A stretch of 38,628 bases of DNA from Flavobacteriales bacterium UBA7325 (GTDB lineage: Bacteria > Bacteroidota > Bacteroidia > Flavobacteriales_D > Crocinitomicaceae), in NCBI GenBank assembly GCA_002471375.1, contig DKPV01000058.1, positions 26,735 to 65,362 of the forward strand. The letters run 5' to 3'. The notes beneath the pieces are model-generated. The model did no database searches and had not been told where the DNA came from. It saw only the letters and a list, made by a program, of their open reading frames with translations. Made by a program: the position numbers and the translations under genes. The first letter of the stretch is position 1, and each line of letters opens with the position of its first letter. Positions 16,439 through 24,249 of the stretch are shown here, piece by piece.

Positions 16439-18460
16439 TCAATCCTCCAACTTCTCAACCTTAGTTTTTAAAGCTTCCATTTGCTTAATAAGCATTTCTA
16501 TCATCTCCTGTTGTCTAATAGCTGTCGCTTTCTGCTCCTCAATTAGTGCTTGTTGATCTTGAACTGCTTTAACAAGTGGTACTACGAATTCCGCATAGCG
16601 CAGGCTATAATGATCGTTAGCATTTTCAGGAGAATCAACACCACTGAAATCAAATCCAAGTGCCTTGGCTGTCTCTTCTACTTCTTGAGCAATGAATCCA
16701 GTCTGAATCTCAGCTGACTTCGCCTCTGTGGCATCACGATCCACCAAAGAATCCGGAACATTTAAAAAATAATTTAGCTTATCAACATCAAGCTCATATG
16801 TTACAGGTCGAAGTTGCATGATAAAATCTAAGCCCACTACATTTTCTTGAACATTGTTCTTGAATCTGCCATCCGATAAATTTGACCAAGCCGCGAAACC
16901 TCCGATCGAAGTTATACTAGAATTCCCTAATCTAACTTGATTATCAGCTGTGATTGCACTTAGATATCCAACTGCTGCAGAGTTTGTAAATGCTGAGCCT
17001 GTGGAAGTGAAGTTTGAATAATAACCAACCGCCGTGTTATTGCTTCCATTCGCATTATTGAATAGAGCAAGTGTACCTAATGCAGTGTTGTAATTTCCAA
17101 GGACGTTCGATAACGATGCGCTTTCACCAACTGCCGTATTGAAACTTCCGTCCTCGTTTAGGTTCAACGCCTTCATACCTATTCCTGTATTACTACTACC
17201 ATGATCATTGAAGTGCATTGCTTCGAATCCCACGGCTGTATTGTAATTTGCATCGAGTCCATGATTCATTACTGAATACCCAATACCAATATTTCCCGTA
17301 CCAATCGTATTTGCCCATAGTGTGCTACTTCCTATAGCAATATTCCGAAATCCAGAAGTGTTCGCACTTAAAGTACCATAGCCAAAAGCATGGTTCCCCA
17401 CTCCTGTTGTGTTCGAACCTAGAGCTAGTTGACCAAAGGCGGTGTTAGTTACCCCAGTAGTATTTGCGCTAAGCGCATAGACTCCCCCCGCGGTATTATG
17501 AGTTCCCGTAGTATTTGCTAAAAGTGCTCCAAAACCGATTGCGGTGTTTAGGTTTCCAATTGTATTCTCAACTAAAGTCGAATCACCAAAAGCCGTATTC
17601 AGGTTATCCGTATAATCATCATTATCTCCGGAACCAGCTCCCATAAATACCGAATTTCCAGTATTAAAAACTTGTACCCTACCCGAATCTAAAGTAAAAT
17701 ATTCTACTCCTCCCATGTCAAAGCGAATGACATCATCATCAGGATTCTCCTCTACTTGGATCTTTGTGTCATCATCAAGATCTGAGAGCATATTGAGTAG
17801 TGGTAGTTGAACATACCCACCATTACTCAGAAATATAGTATCGTTACTAATGGTTAGGACTTGAATTTCATTGGTGATAGATCCATCAACTTCCGTTAAT
17901 ATCGCACCCGCAACAAACCCTAAATTTGCAATATCCGTCGAATCTAGTTGCGAACCAACCGTAAGACTATTCCAATATGCTGTATCCACAGAGGTAATAC
18001 CACTGGCAATTGAGCTTCCGTATACAGGGTCGGATTCTGAAACTCCTCCAATTACACTGTCAGCCGTCTTTGCGTGCAGTGCGTATGGAACACTTAGTAA
18101 TTGAGAAGTTGCCGAAATCGTGTATGTTGTTCCACCACTCGGATCCGACTCTGTCATAATGAAGTATGGCCCATTGCTCCAATCGATAGCGCTAAAAGTG
18201 CCAATAACTGGGGTTCCCATACCAACCTCAAGCGTCACTAAACCATTGACATTAGATGTTGGAGAGTGAGTTTCGGTATAAACTGATGGTCCACCAGATG
18301 AGCCTTGTAGAATACTAATTCGCGTGCCGATGACCTGGCTTATTACGAGTGCATTAGTTGCATCTCGAATAACTGCCTGATAACTCATTTGCTCAGGCGC
18401 TTGGGCGGATGCTCCGATTGCAACTAATATCGCAATCAGAGTGGTGAGTAGCTGTTTCAT
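16439..18460 (-). CDS. secreted adhesin-like protein with YadA-head-type repeats and S74 chaperone domain
   Basis: A 673-residue exported protein. Signal peptide 1-19 (cut after G-A-S-A), then a ~115-residue N-terminal domain with the MSYQAVIRD start common in Bacteroidota tail-fibre-domain proteins. Residues 286-489 are twelve consecutive 17-residue repeats of the type N-T-A-x-G-x-x-A-L-x-x-N-T-x-G, the YadA/Hia head repeat that folds into a left-handed trimeric beta-roll. Residues ~529-640 are a peptidase_S74 intramolecular chaperone (SDGRFKNNV and TGFIAQEVEE), which in phage tail spikes helps trimerisation and may cut itself off. A coiled coil (~640-673) ends the chain. No T9SS tail. Probably a trimeric surface fibre. 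Confidence 0.85.
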   Translation of the reverse strand: MKQLLTTLIAILVAIGASAQAPEQMSYQAVIRDATNALVISQVIGTRISILQGSSGGPSVYTETHSPTSNVNGLVTLEVGMGTPVIGTFSAIDWSNGPYFIMTESDPSGGTTYTISATSQLLSVPYALHAKTADSVIGGVSESDPVYGSSIASGITSVDTAYWNSLTVGSQLDSTDIANLGFVAGAILTEVDGSITNEIQVLTISNDTIFLSNGGYVQLPLLNMLSDLDDDTKIQVEENPDDDVIRFDMGGVEYFTLDSGRVQVFNTGNSVFMGAGSGDNDDYTDNLNTAFGDSTLVENTIGNLNTAIGFGALLANTTGTHNTAGGVYALSANTTGVTNTAFGQLALGSNTTGVGNHAFGYGTLSANTSGFRNIAIGSSTLWANTIGTGNIGIGYSVMNHGLDANYNTAVGFEAMHFNDHGSSNTGIGMKALNLNEDGSFNTAVGESASLSNVLGNYNTALGTLALFNNANGSNNTAVGYYSNFTSTGSAFTNSAAVGYLSAITADNQVRLGNSSITSIGGFAAWSNLSDGRFKNNVQENVVGLDFIMQLRPVTYELDVDKLNYFLNVPDSLVDRDATEAKSAEIQTGFIAQEVEETAKALGFDFSGVDSPENANDHYSLRYAEFVVPLVKAVQDQQALIEEQKATAIRQQEMIEMLIKQMEALKTKVEKLED
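16994..17605 (-). repeat. twelve tandem 51-bp (17-residue) repeats
   Basis: Inside the adhesin-like gene, twelve in-frame units of exactly 51 bp each encode N-T-A-x-G...N-T-x-G repeats. The units are diverged in DNA sequence, so the array is old rather than a recent slippage product. The first four or five units are the most alike. Confidence 0.8.
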
Positions 18461-18472
18461 TTTAAATACTTA

Positions 18473-18483
18473 AGTAGTCTACT
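18473..18483. promoter_or_regulatory. short palindrome upstream of the adhesin gene
   Basis: AGTAG-T-CTACT is a perfect inverted repeat 12 bases upstream of the ATG at 18460. It may be an operator or simply chance. A related but longer palindrome occurs at 8289-8304. Confidence 0.2.
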
Positions 18484-18625
18484 ATCAAAACACGTCTTTC
18501 ATCAAAGCTCAAAGAAGTTATGCTGAAAAACCTGCTTTTAGTGCTGTATTATTTCAAAATAGTTTTAGGCTATCAAGCTACTAATTAATCATATAATTAT
18601 CAAATTAAACCATTCCTATTTCCAA

Positions 18626-18994
18626 TTATACTGCCGGTCGGGGCTCTTCTTCTGGTAGTTCAGTCCAAACGGCGAGCTCATTACCTGACGGGTCGATAAA
18701 TTTAAAGCGTTTCCCACCTGGGGAAAAAATTTCTTTGGAAATAGTTCCGTTAGAATTAATTACTCGTTGACGACTTGCTTCTAAATCATCATGAAACAAT
18801 ACGACAAGCCCTACGTTATGAATTTTATCGGTCGTTTTCTCGAAGCCCCCATCCAAACCACTACTTGAAAATGCAACATAATTTGGCCCATAATATGTAA
18901 ATTCCCAATCGAACGCTGCGGAATAAAATGCCTTCGTCTCTTCTAAATCTCGAAACTTAAATTCAATATAATTAATATGGTTGTTGTTGCTCAT
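18626..18994 (-). CDS. VOC-family (glyoxalase/bleomycin-resistance fold) protein
   Basis: A 122-residue single-domain VOC protein with paired beta-alpha-beta modules: YIEFKFRDLEETKAFYSAAF at about residues 10-29 and the second-half FKFIDPSGNELAVWTE at about 98-113. The E near the end of the last strand and an early residue would normally hold the metal. Members include lyases, dioxygenases and resistance proteins; many small ones have no known substrate, and nothing nearby helps. It is separated from the adhesin gene by 165 bp of AT-rich sequence in which I see no gene. Confidence 0.85.
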   Translation of the reverse strand: MSNNNHINYIEFKFRDLEETKAFYSAAFDWEFTYYGPNYVAFSSSGLDGGFEKTTDKIHNVGLVVLFHDDLEASRQRVINSNGTISKEIFSPGGKRFKFIDPSGNELAVWTELPEEEPRPAV

Positions 18995-19061
18995 ACTTTT
19001 TATGTGAATCTATTTCTTCAGATAAAGCTAAAATAGAAAACTGAATTCTAAAACTTCCTAT

Positions 19062-19069
19062 TACTTTTG
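19062..19069 (+). promoter_or_regulatory. -7 promoter element (TACTTTTG) for the bestrophin gene
   Basis: Perfect TAnnTTTG ending 13 bases before the ATG at 19083, the same distance as in front of the FkbM gene. The -33 box is not clear. Confidence 0.4.
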
Positions 19070-19082
19070 AAGAAAAAAACAG

Positions 19083-20138
19083 ATGTATATACAAAGAAGA
19101 TTTCCATTCAAAAGTTTAGTCGCATGGACGATACGAGAGATCATTTTCTTTGCGTGCTACGCATCCTTGGCTACAACACTATATTTTGTTCTTGATATAA
19201 AATGGCTACAAGTTCCTCTTCCTCCTGTTGTTCTTGTCGGCACAGCCGTTGCGTTCTTGGTCGGTTTTCAGAATAACGCAGCCTATGATAGAATTTGGGA
19301 AGCACGTAAGATTTGGGGAGGAATTGTGAATACCTCGAGATCATTTATTATTACGGTAAAGGACAGCTTTCACATGCATCAAAATGATCAAGCCAAAGAC
19401 GAAACAGCTGAGCTCAAAATAATAACGAATAGACATATTGCTTGGTTAACCGCCTTACGCTACGCAATGAGATCCCAAAAACCTTGGGAAGCCAATTACG
19501 ATAAGATCAAACAAAAAAAGAAAGCCAAGTTTAACTATAAAATTCCAGAATTCGACACACCCCTTGAGGAGGAGCTTAAACCTTACTTATCTGAGGAGGA
19601 ATTCAATCTAGTCATGTCAAAAAACAACAAACCGAATGCCCTTATTAATTTACAATCAGAGCATTTAAGAAAATTGACAGATCAGAAAAAATTATGGGAT
19701 TTCAGTTTGTTGAGCCTACAGCAAATGCTACAAGAGATGACAGCCCTACAGGGAAAAACGGAGCGAATCAAAAACTTCCCTTACCCAAAACAGTACGCAA
19801 GTATCGGTTATCACTTCGTGCATATTTTTATGTGGATTCTTCCCTTGGCTATTATTCCTGCATTTGCGAAAATGGGATTAGATATTGAAAAAGTGAACCC
19901 TTTCATAGGTGAGTATTTCGTATGGTTGAACATCCCCTTTACCGTTATCGTAATTTGGGTATTTAATACGATGTTGCGCGTAGGACTGGTAGGAGAGAAT
20001 CCGTTTGAAGGCTCTCCGAATGATGTGCCAATTTCAAATATATCACGTGGTATCACTCGAGATATTCTCGAAATTATCGATGAGGAAAAATCGAATATTC
20101 CAGATCCTTTTGAAAATGTGAATAGTATCGAGATGTAG
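19083..20138 (+). CDS. bestrophin-family (RFP-TM) anion channel
   Basis: A 351-residue membrane protein of the bacterial bestrophin family, pentameric channels for chloride or other small ions. Recognisable are the hydrophobic segments in the first 65 residues, the highly conserved stretch around F-Q-N-N-A-A-Y-D-R-I-W-E-A-R followed by W-G-G-I-V-N (about residues 61-83), a charged cytoplasmic middle, and two later hydrophobic segments (about 245-285) before the G-E-N-P-F-E motif. The length is slightly longer than the ~300 residues of many bacterial members because of a charged insert near 130-190. It stands alone, with its own promoter element. Confidence 0.9.
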   Translation: MYIQRRFPFKSLVAWTIREIIFFACYASLATTLYFVLDIKWLQVPLPPVVLVGTAVAFLVGFQNNAAYDRIWEARKIWGGIVNTSRSFIITVKDSFHMHQNDQAKDETAELKIITNRHIAWLTALRYAMRSQKPWEANYDKIKQKKKAKFNYKIPEFDTPLEEELKPYLSEEEFNLVMSKNNKPNALINLQSEHLRKLTDQKKLWDFSLLSLQQMLQEMTALQGKTERIKNFPYPKQYASIGYHFVHIFMWILPLAIIPAFAKMGLDIEKVNPFIGEYFVWLNIPFTVIVIWVFNTMLRVGLVGENPFEGSPNDVPISNISRGITRDILEIIDEEKSNIPDPFENVNSIEM

Positions 20139-20259
20139 TTCGTTCTTTAAAGAACTTATCTCATTTCACCCTTGTTGACATCAGGTTGGCGTAACATTAG
20201 CTGACATACTAATAAAGATTTAGTAACACTGAATTAATACTCTAGCGATAGTTCTGCAC

Positions 20260-20267
20260 TAAATTTG
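20260..20267 (+). promoter_or_regulatory. -7 promoter element (TAAATTTG) for the 63-residue protein
   Basis: Perfect TAnnTTTG, 21 bases before the ATG at 20289. It supports the view that the short gene is real and expressed on its own. Confidence 0.4.
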
Positions 20268-20288
20268 TAGTAATAACAAAGAGTAGTA

Positions 20289-20480
20289 ATGAAACAAACA
20301 GTCTTTAGCAATTTACTTAATGAGATCAACAGTTATATTGACCAAGGTAATGATGCAATTAAAAGAGGAAATGAAGATGAATCTGTCACGTGGTATCGCA
20401 AAGGTTTGTCCTTAGCCATTCAGGCAAGAGAAAAAACGAAAGAGAAGGAAATCTCAGGTTTATTAATTGCGCTTTACTAG
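20289..20480 (+). CDS. small alpha-helical protein of unknown function (63 residues)
   Basis: An open frame of 63 codons with no family I can name. The sequence is amphipathic and helical: an N-terminal helix, then DAIKRGNEDESVTWYRKGLS, which resembles one tetratricopeptide-type hairpin, then a charged K/E segment. No signal peptide or membrane helix. It is supported as a gene by a perfect promoter element, by a Lys/Glu-rich composition unlike random translation, and by filling the space exactly to the convergent M23 gene, whose stop it overlaps by four bases (CTAG). It may bind a partner protein, but this is inference. Confidence 0.55.
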   Translation: MKQTVFSNLLNEINSYIDQGNDAIKRGNEDESVTWYRKGLSLAIQAREKTKEKEISGLLIALY

Positions 20481-21766
20481 TGAGCCACCCACAATGATGG
20501 ATTCAGACAAACTACCGAATTTCCTGAAACTTTGTGAACCTCAAAATGCACAACAGACATCGTCTCCCCATTTTTAGAAAGTAATGATCCAATAATTTTC
20601 TTGGTACCTACTTTTGAACCAGCTTTTACGTATGTATCCTGTAAGTTACTATACACCGTGCGGTAATTACCATGTTTGATGATGATTACTTTTCCTGCAC
20701 CTGGTATATTCAAGACACTTGTCACTTCGCCTTCGAAAACACATCTCACTTGGGCATTTTTCGGAGCGCTTATATCAATCCCACGATTGTTGGTGAATAC
20801 ATTCTTCAATGTTGGATGAGGATTTTTTCCAAATTTCTCAGTGATATTTCCCTTATCAACTGGCCATGGTAATTTCCCTCTATTCCCTTCAAAGTTTCTA
20901 CTGACAAGTGCAATCTCTTTGGTCTCCGCAACAGTTACTGATGGCTTTGTTGCTTTGACGGGCTTCCCAGCAGCCTCCGCTTTATCTCTTGCTGCTTTTT
21001 CAGCTGCAAGCGACTTCTTTCGTTTCACTTCCGCAGCAGCTACTTCTTTTCTTATAGCAGCACTAATCTTATCCCGTAGAACCTGCTTTTGTCTTTCTTC
21101 CTTCTTTAGCTTGGCTAAAATCTCTTGCTCTTCTAGCTTAAACTTCTCGTAAACCTCCTCCTTCTTCTTCTTGTCTCGCTCTATCAGTCCACGTTCTTTT
21201 TTCTTCTCATCAATAACTGCCAGTTTATAAGTTCGCTCCTTATCTATGGTAGCAATTTCTTCCTTGATCAAGTTTTGATTCTGAACAATCACCAAAAATT
21301 GCTTTAGCTGAACATCAGATAAACGCTGGATGTATTTATTACGTTTCCGAGCCTCATTATAGCTGTCAGAGGTAAAAATGTACATCATTTTACCATATTT
21401 ATTCCGATGCTTATAGGCATAAATGAGTAATTCTTGATACTGCTCCTTCAACTGCTCAACCTTTTCAGTTAATTCAATTATTTGCTCTTCTTTGAGCTGA
21501 ACGGTCATCTCTGCACCACGAATTTGATCATCATAGTTACTCAGCAATCGTTCGCGATATGCAATTTGATTTTCGATGACACGCAATTCGTTCAACGATG
21601 CATCCTTATTGGTCTTAGATTTCGCAAGCAACGATTTCGTATTAGCGATTTTACTCTCTAATCGAACTTGTTCCTTCTTCAGTTTTTCACTCGTATTTTG
21701 CGCCATTCCAACAACAACTGCCGAAACCGCCACAAGCATCAAAATGATTCTAGTTACACGCGCCAT
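20477..21766 (-). CDS. EnvC-like murein hydrolase activator (degenerate M23/LytM)
   Basis: A 429-residue exported protein: signal peptide to about residue 22, a long coiled coil over about 25-290, and a C-terminal LytM/M23 domain (about 300-425), the EnvC layout. In active M23 enzymes zinc and catalysis need H-x-x-x-D, a mid-domain His and H-x-H. Here the first His is Asn327 (D331 is kept), the YAHL-type His is Asn374 and the first His of H-x-H is Val405, with only H407 kept. It is therefore probably not a peptidase but an activator of amidases at cell division, like EnvC. Its start overlaps the DUF4292 gene by 17 bp. Coiled-coil residues are rich in K and E. Confidence 0.88.
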   Translation of the reverse strand: MARVTRIILMLVAVSAVVVGMAQNTSEKLKKEQVRLESKIANTKSLLAKSKTNKDASLNELRVIENQIAYRERLLSNYDDQIRGAEMTVQLKEEQIIELTEKVEQLKEQYQELLIYAYKHRNKYGKMMYIFTSDSYNEARKRNKYIQRLSDVQLKQFLVIVQNQNLIKEEIATIDKERTYKLAVIDEKKKERGLIERDKKKKEEVYEKFKLEEQEILAKLKKEERQKQVLRDKISAAIRKEVAAAEVKRKKSLAAEKAARDKAEAAGKPVKATKPSVTVAETKEIALVSRNFEGNRGKLPWPVDKGNITEKFGKNPHPTLKNVFTNNRGIDISAPKNAQVRCVFEGEVTSVLNIPGAGKVIIIKHGNYRTVYSNLQDTYVKAGSKVGTKKIIGSLLSKNGETMSVVHFEVHKVSGNSVVCLNPSLWVAH

Positions 21767-22553
21767 AACTTTCTGGTATTACGAAATATAATTCCTCCTG
21801 CTTATTAATCCGAGCTTTTTTATATTCCAATTCTATCTTCAATTCTTGTTTCGGTGTATTAACTGTGACTTCAACCACATGAGGCACCATATAGCCGTCT
21901 ACCAACTGCCTTGTCTTGTAATTCAACATTACAGAAGTTGAATCTCCAGGACTCTCTACCCTCATAGCATCGAGGTTACGCAGGTCATCAGCTACTTTGT
22001 AGTACAGAATAACTTCTTTATCATCACTGTCCGTAACGCGGTCTGCATCCCTTTTTTTGTGAGACGAAATCCAATATGCATAAGGATCTTTAACTCTATG
22101 ATATTCCCTCGAGTTATCAAATGCAACTGGCATTCCCATCATTATATTTTCAATATCACGATAGGAGAAGTCAACACCAAAGGTCTCTTTAAAATAAAGT
22201 TGGCTTTGAAGAATGTAACATTTATCTCGCTTATTAGCCATTTTTAGTGAGTCCGGAGTAACAACTGCGCTCAATACTGGCACAACAGAATACTTGACCG
22301 ATACCATTAGAGCGCTGTCTCGTACTATCCAAAATGATGTCTTAAATGACACCTTTCTAGATGTATCCTGATAATCAGTTGAAATTTTAGAATAAAACGA
22401 TGTGAACTCCTGATTAGAAAGACTATCAAGTATATCAGTAAGCACCTCATCTTTCACGCGTGGTAGCTTTTCACCATCACCATGACGATTTCCACAGGAT
22501 GCAAGGAGAATGATCATTGCAGCAAAACCAATAAGTTGATTACTCAGGCGCAT
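21750..22553 (-). CDS. DUF4292 lipoprotein (LolB-like fold suspected)
   Basis: A 267-residue lipoprotein with signal peptide and lipobox L-A-S-C (Cys20). The body matches the pattern I know as DUF4292, a Bacteroidota family: a strand-rich domain with FWIVRDSALMVSVK, VTPDSLKMANK and the IENIMMGMP helix. The family is thought to share the LolA/LolB half-barrel fold that holds lipid chains, so a role in lipoprotein or lipid transfer to the outer membrane is plausible but unproven. It overlaps the upstream TPR gene by 14 bp and the downstream EnvC-like gene by 17 bp, pointing to coupled translation. Confidence 0.8.
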   Translation of the reverse strand: MRLSNQLIGFAAMIILLASCGNRHGDGEKLPRVKDEVLTDILDSLSNQEFTSFYSKISTDYQDTSRKVSFKTSFWIVRDSALMVSVKYSVVPVLSAVVTPDSLKMANKRDKCYILQSQLYFKETFGVDFSYRDIENIMMGMPVAFDNSREYHRVKDPYAYWISSHKKRDADRVTDSDDKEVILYYKVADDLRNLDAMRVESPGDSTSVMLNYKTRQLVDGYMVPHVVEVTVNTPKQELKIELEYKKARINKQEELYFVIPESYGACN

Positions 22554-24249
22554 AATACTTTTTATCTTTCAATTTCTTTTCGAGTAGATCATTTGATTTA
22601 ATCTCCTTTGCCTTCTTCCAAGACTTTAATGCTTTATCCAAATTGGATATTTTGAAATAAGCATCTCCGAGATGTTCAGCAATTTTTGCGTCCTCCGAAT
22701 TTGCTTCATACGCCTTTTCAAATATTTCCAAGGCATCTCGATAATCCCCCTTTTGGAAAAGAACAAAACCATGCGTATCCATAAATTGAGCTTGACCTGG
22801 AGCCCCAGCAAGAGTTTGCTTAATGAGCGATTCTGCTAAATCAAGATCAATCCTATGCTTTGCTAAGCGGAACGCATAATTATTTTTTAGGAGTAGACTT
22901 CTTGGATCGATTTCCAACGCTCTCTTGTAGGACTTTTTTCCTTCGTTGTAATCCTTGATCCCAAAATATGCATCCCCTAACTGACCGCAAAACTCTGCCT
23001 CCATTGGAATATCATTGATAATCAGCTCATACCCTACAGATAGAACATCGATGGCTTCATCATGTCTATTCATTTGATTGGCAGCTACTCCATTTAGCAA
23101 ATACACCGTCGTAATTGTAGGAAACAGCTCTAGACAGGCTTTACTATCCTTATACAAGTCTTCATATTCGCCTGTTTGATACTCCATGATCAGAACTTGC
23201 TTCCAAATTGGGTATTGATTCTCATCGTATTGAAGTGCTTTCTTATAGGCAGTAAGGGCTTCCTCATCCTTTCCAGCTCCCAATAGAAAATCCGCATTAA
23301 TTGAGTGAGCCTTCGCTTCAGTTGGATATTGCTCCACCATTATGTCCACGAGTTCATAGACCTCATCATCAATATTCACACTTGATTCATTGATGTTAAT
23401 CAGAATGCGCATTTTATTATCTACAGTAACATCAGGTGATAAAAAAGCCTTCTTGAGAGCATAGTAGGCCTCTTTCTTCTTACCTTCTTGTCGATATACA
23501 TCTGCTAATGCCAAATGTGCTCTTCCATTCTGAGGGTCGGTCTTAACAAGAGCTTCAAGCATAACAACCGCCTTGTCATTTTGACCTTGATCAAAATAAT
23601 GATCAACTAATGTTGCAATTAACTGAGCATCTTTTGGATAGCTTTCGCGTGCCAATTCGATTTCTTTAACTGCCGATTCCATTTGGTCGACACTCATGTA
23701 GAGTGAATATTTTTGAATCGATAATTGTGGGTTAATTCCAACCTGGTCCTCGGTCGTATTTAGTGCTTCTATGGCGCGAGGTACTTCACCAGATTTCACA
23801 AGGGTTTCAGCATAACCATACTGCCATTCAACATTTCTCGGCTCATTCTCCGTTAGCCGCTTAAATTGTTCAACCGCTTTTGGAAAGTCCTGTTGCTTGA
23901 AATACATATATGCCAACTCCTGAGTGTACCAGATATTATCAGGATCAATCTCAGCAGCCTTCAAAATATAATTTGAAGCTGCTTCTTCATTGTTCCGCAT
24001 TAATTCAAGCGCCGATAGCGCAAAATAAACGGCGTCATCATCTTGGCGGATAAGCAAACACTTATTAAAAACCTCAATTGCCTCTTCAACTCTTCCCTTT
24101 GCTTTGAGTCTAACGCCCATATGGAAACTCTCAATGTAAGGGTAATCCTTGCTGCTCACTGGAGTTGCATTTGTGGCAACCTCTTTTGCTCCACCACATG
24201 CTGTGATAAAGAATAAAACGAAAAGGATATAGAGAATGTTACTATTCAT
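22540..24249 (-). CDS. TPR-repeat lipoprotein
   Basis: A lipoprotein of about 569 residues from the ATG at 24249: hydrophobic signal and lipobox I-T-A-C with Cys18, then a solenoid of tetratricopeptide repeats along nearly the whole chain (for example AEIDPDNIWYTQELAYMYFK and GDAYFGIKDYNEGKKSYKRA). Such proteins act as scaffolds for periplasmic or outer-membrane complexes. An in-frame ATG at 24270 would overlap the upstream gene by 29 bp and put extra residues before the signal peptide, so 24249 (overlap 8 bp) was chosen. Position next to the DUF4292 and EnvC-like genes suggests a shared envelope role. Confidence 0.85.
   Translation of the reverse strand: MNSNILYILFVLFFITACGGAKEVATNATPVSSKDYPYIESFHMGVRLKAKGRVEEAIEVFNKCLLIRQDDDAVYFALSALELMRNNEEAASNYILKAAEIDPDNIWYTQELAYMYFKQQDFPKAVEQFKRLTENEPRNVEWQYGYAETLVKSGEVPRAIEALNTTEDQVGINPQLSIQKYSLYMSVDQMESAVKEIELARESYPKDAQLIATLVDHYFDQGQNDKAVVMLEALVKTDPQNGRAHLALADVYRQEGKKKEAYYALKKAFLSPDVTVDNKMRILININESSVNIDDEVYELVDIMVEQYPTEAKAHSINADFLLGAGKDEEALTAYKKALQYDENQYPIWKQVLIMEYQTGEYEDLYKDSKACLELFPTITTVYLLNGVAANQMNRHDEAIDVLSVGYELIINDIPMEAEFCGQLGDAYFGIKDYNEGKKSYKRALEIDPRSLLLKNNYAFRLAKHRIDLDLAESLIKQTLAGAPGQAQFMDTHGFVLFQKGDYRDALEIFEKAYEANSEDAKIAEHLGDAYFKISNLDKALKSWKKAKEIKSNDLLEKKLKDKKYYAPE

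Noticed and set aside
20477..21766. Active M23 endopeptidase
   Set aside because: Three of the usual catalytic or zinc residues are replaced (Asn327, Asn374, Val405).
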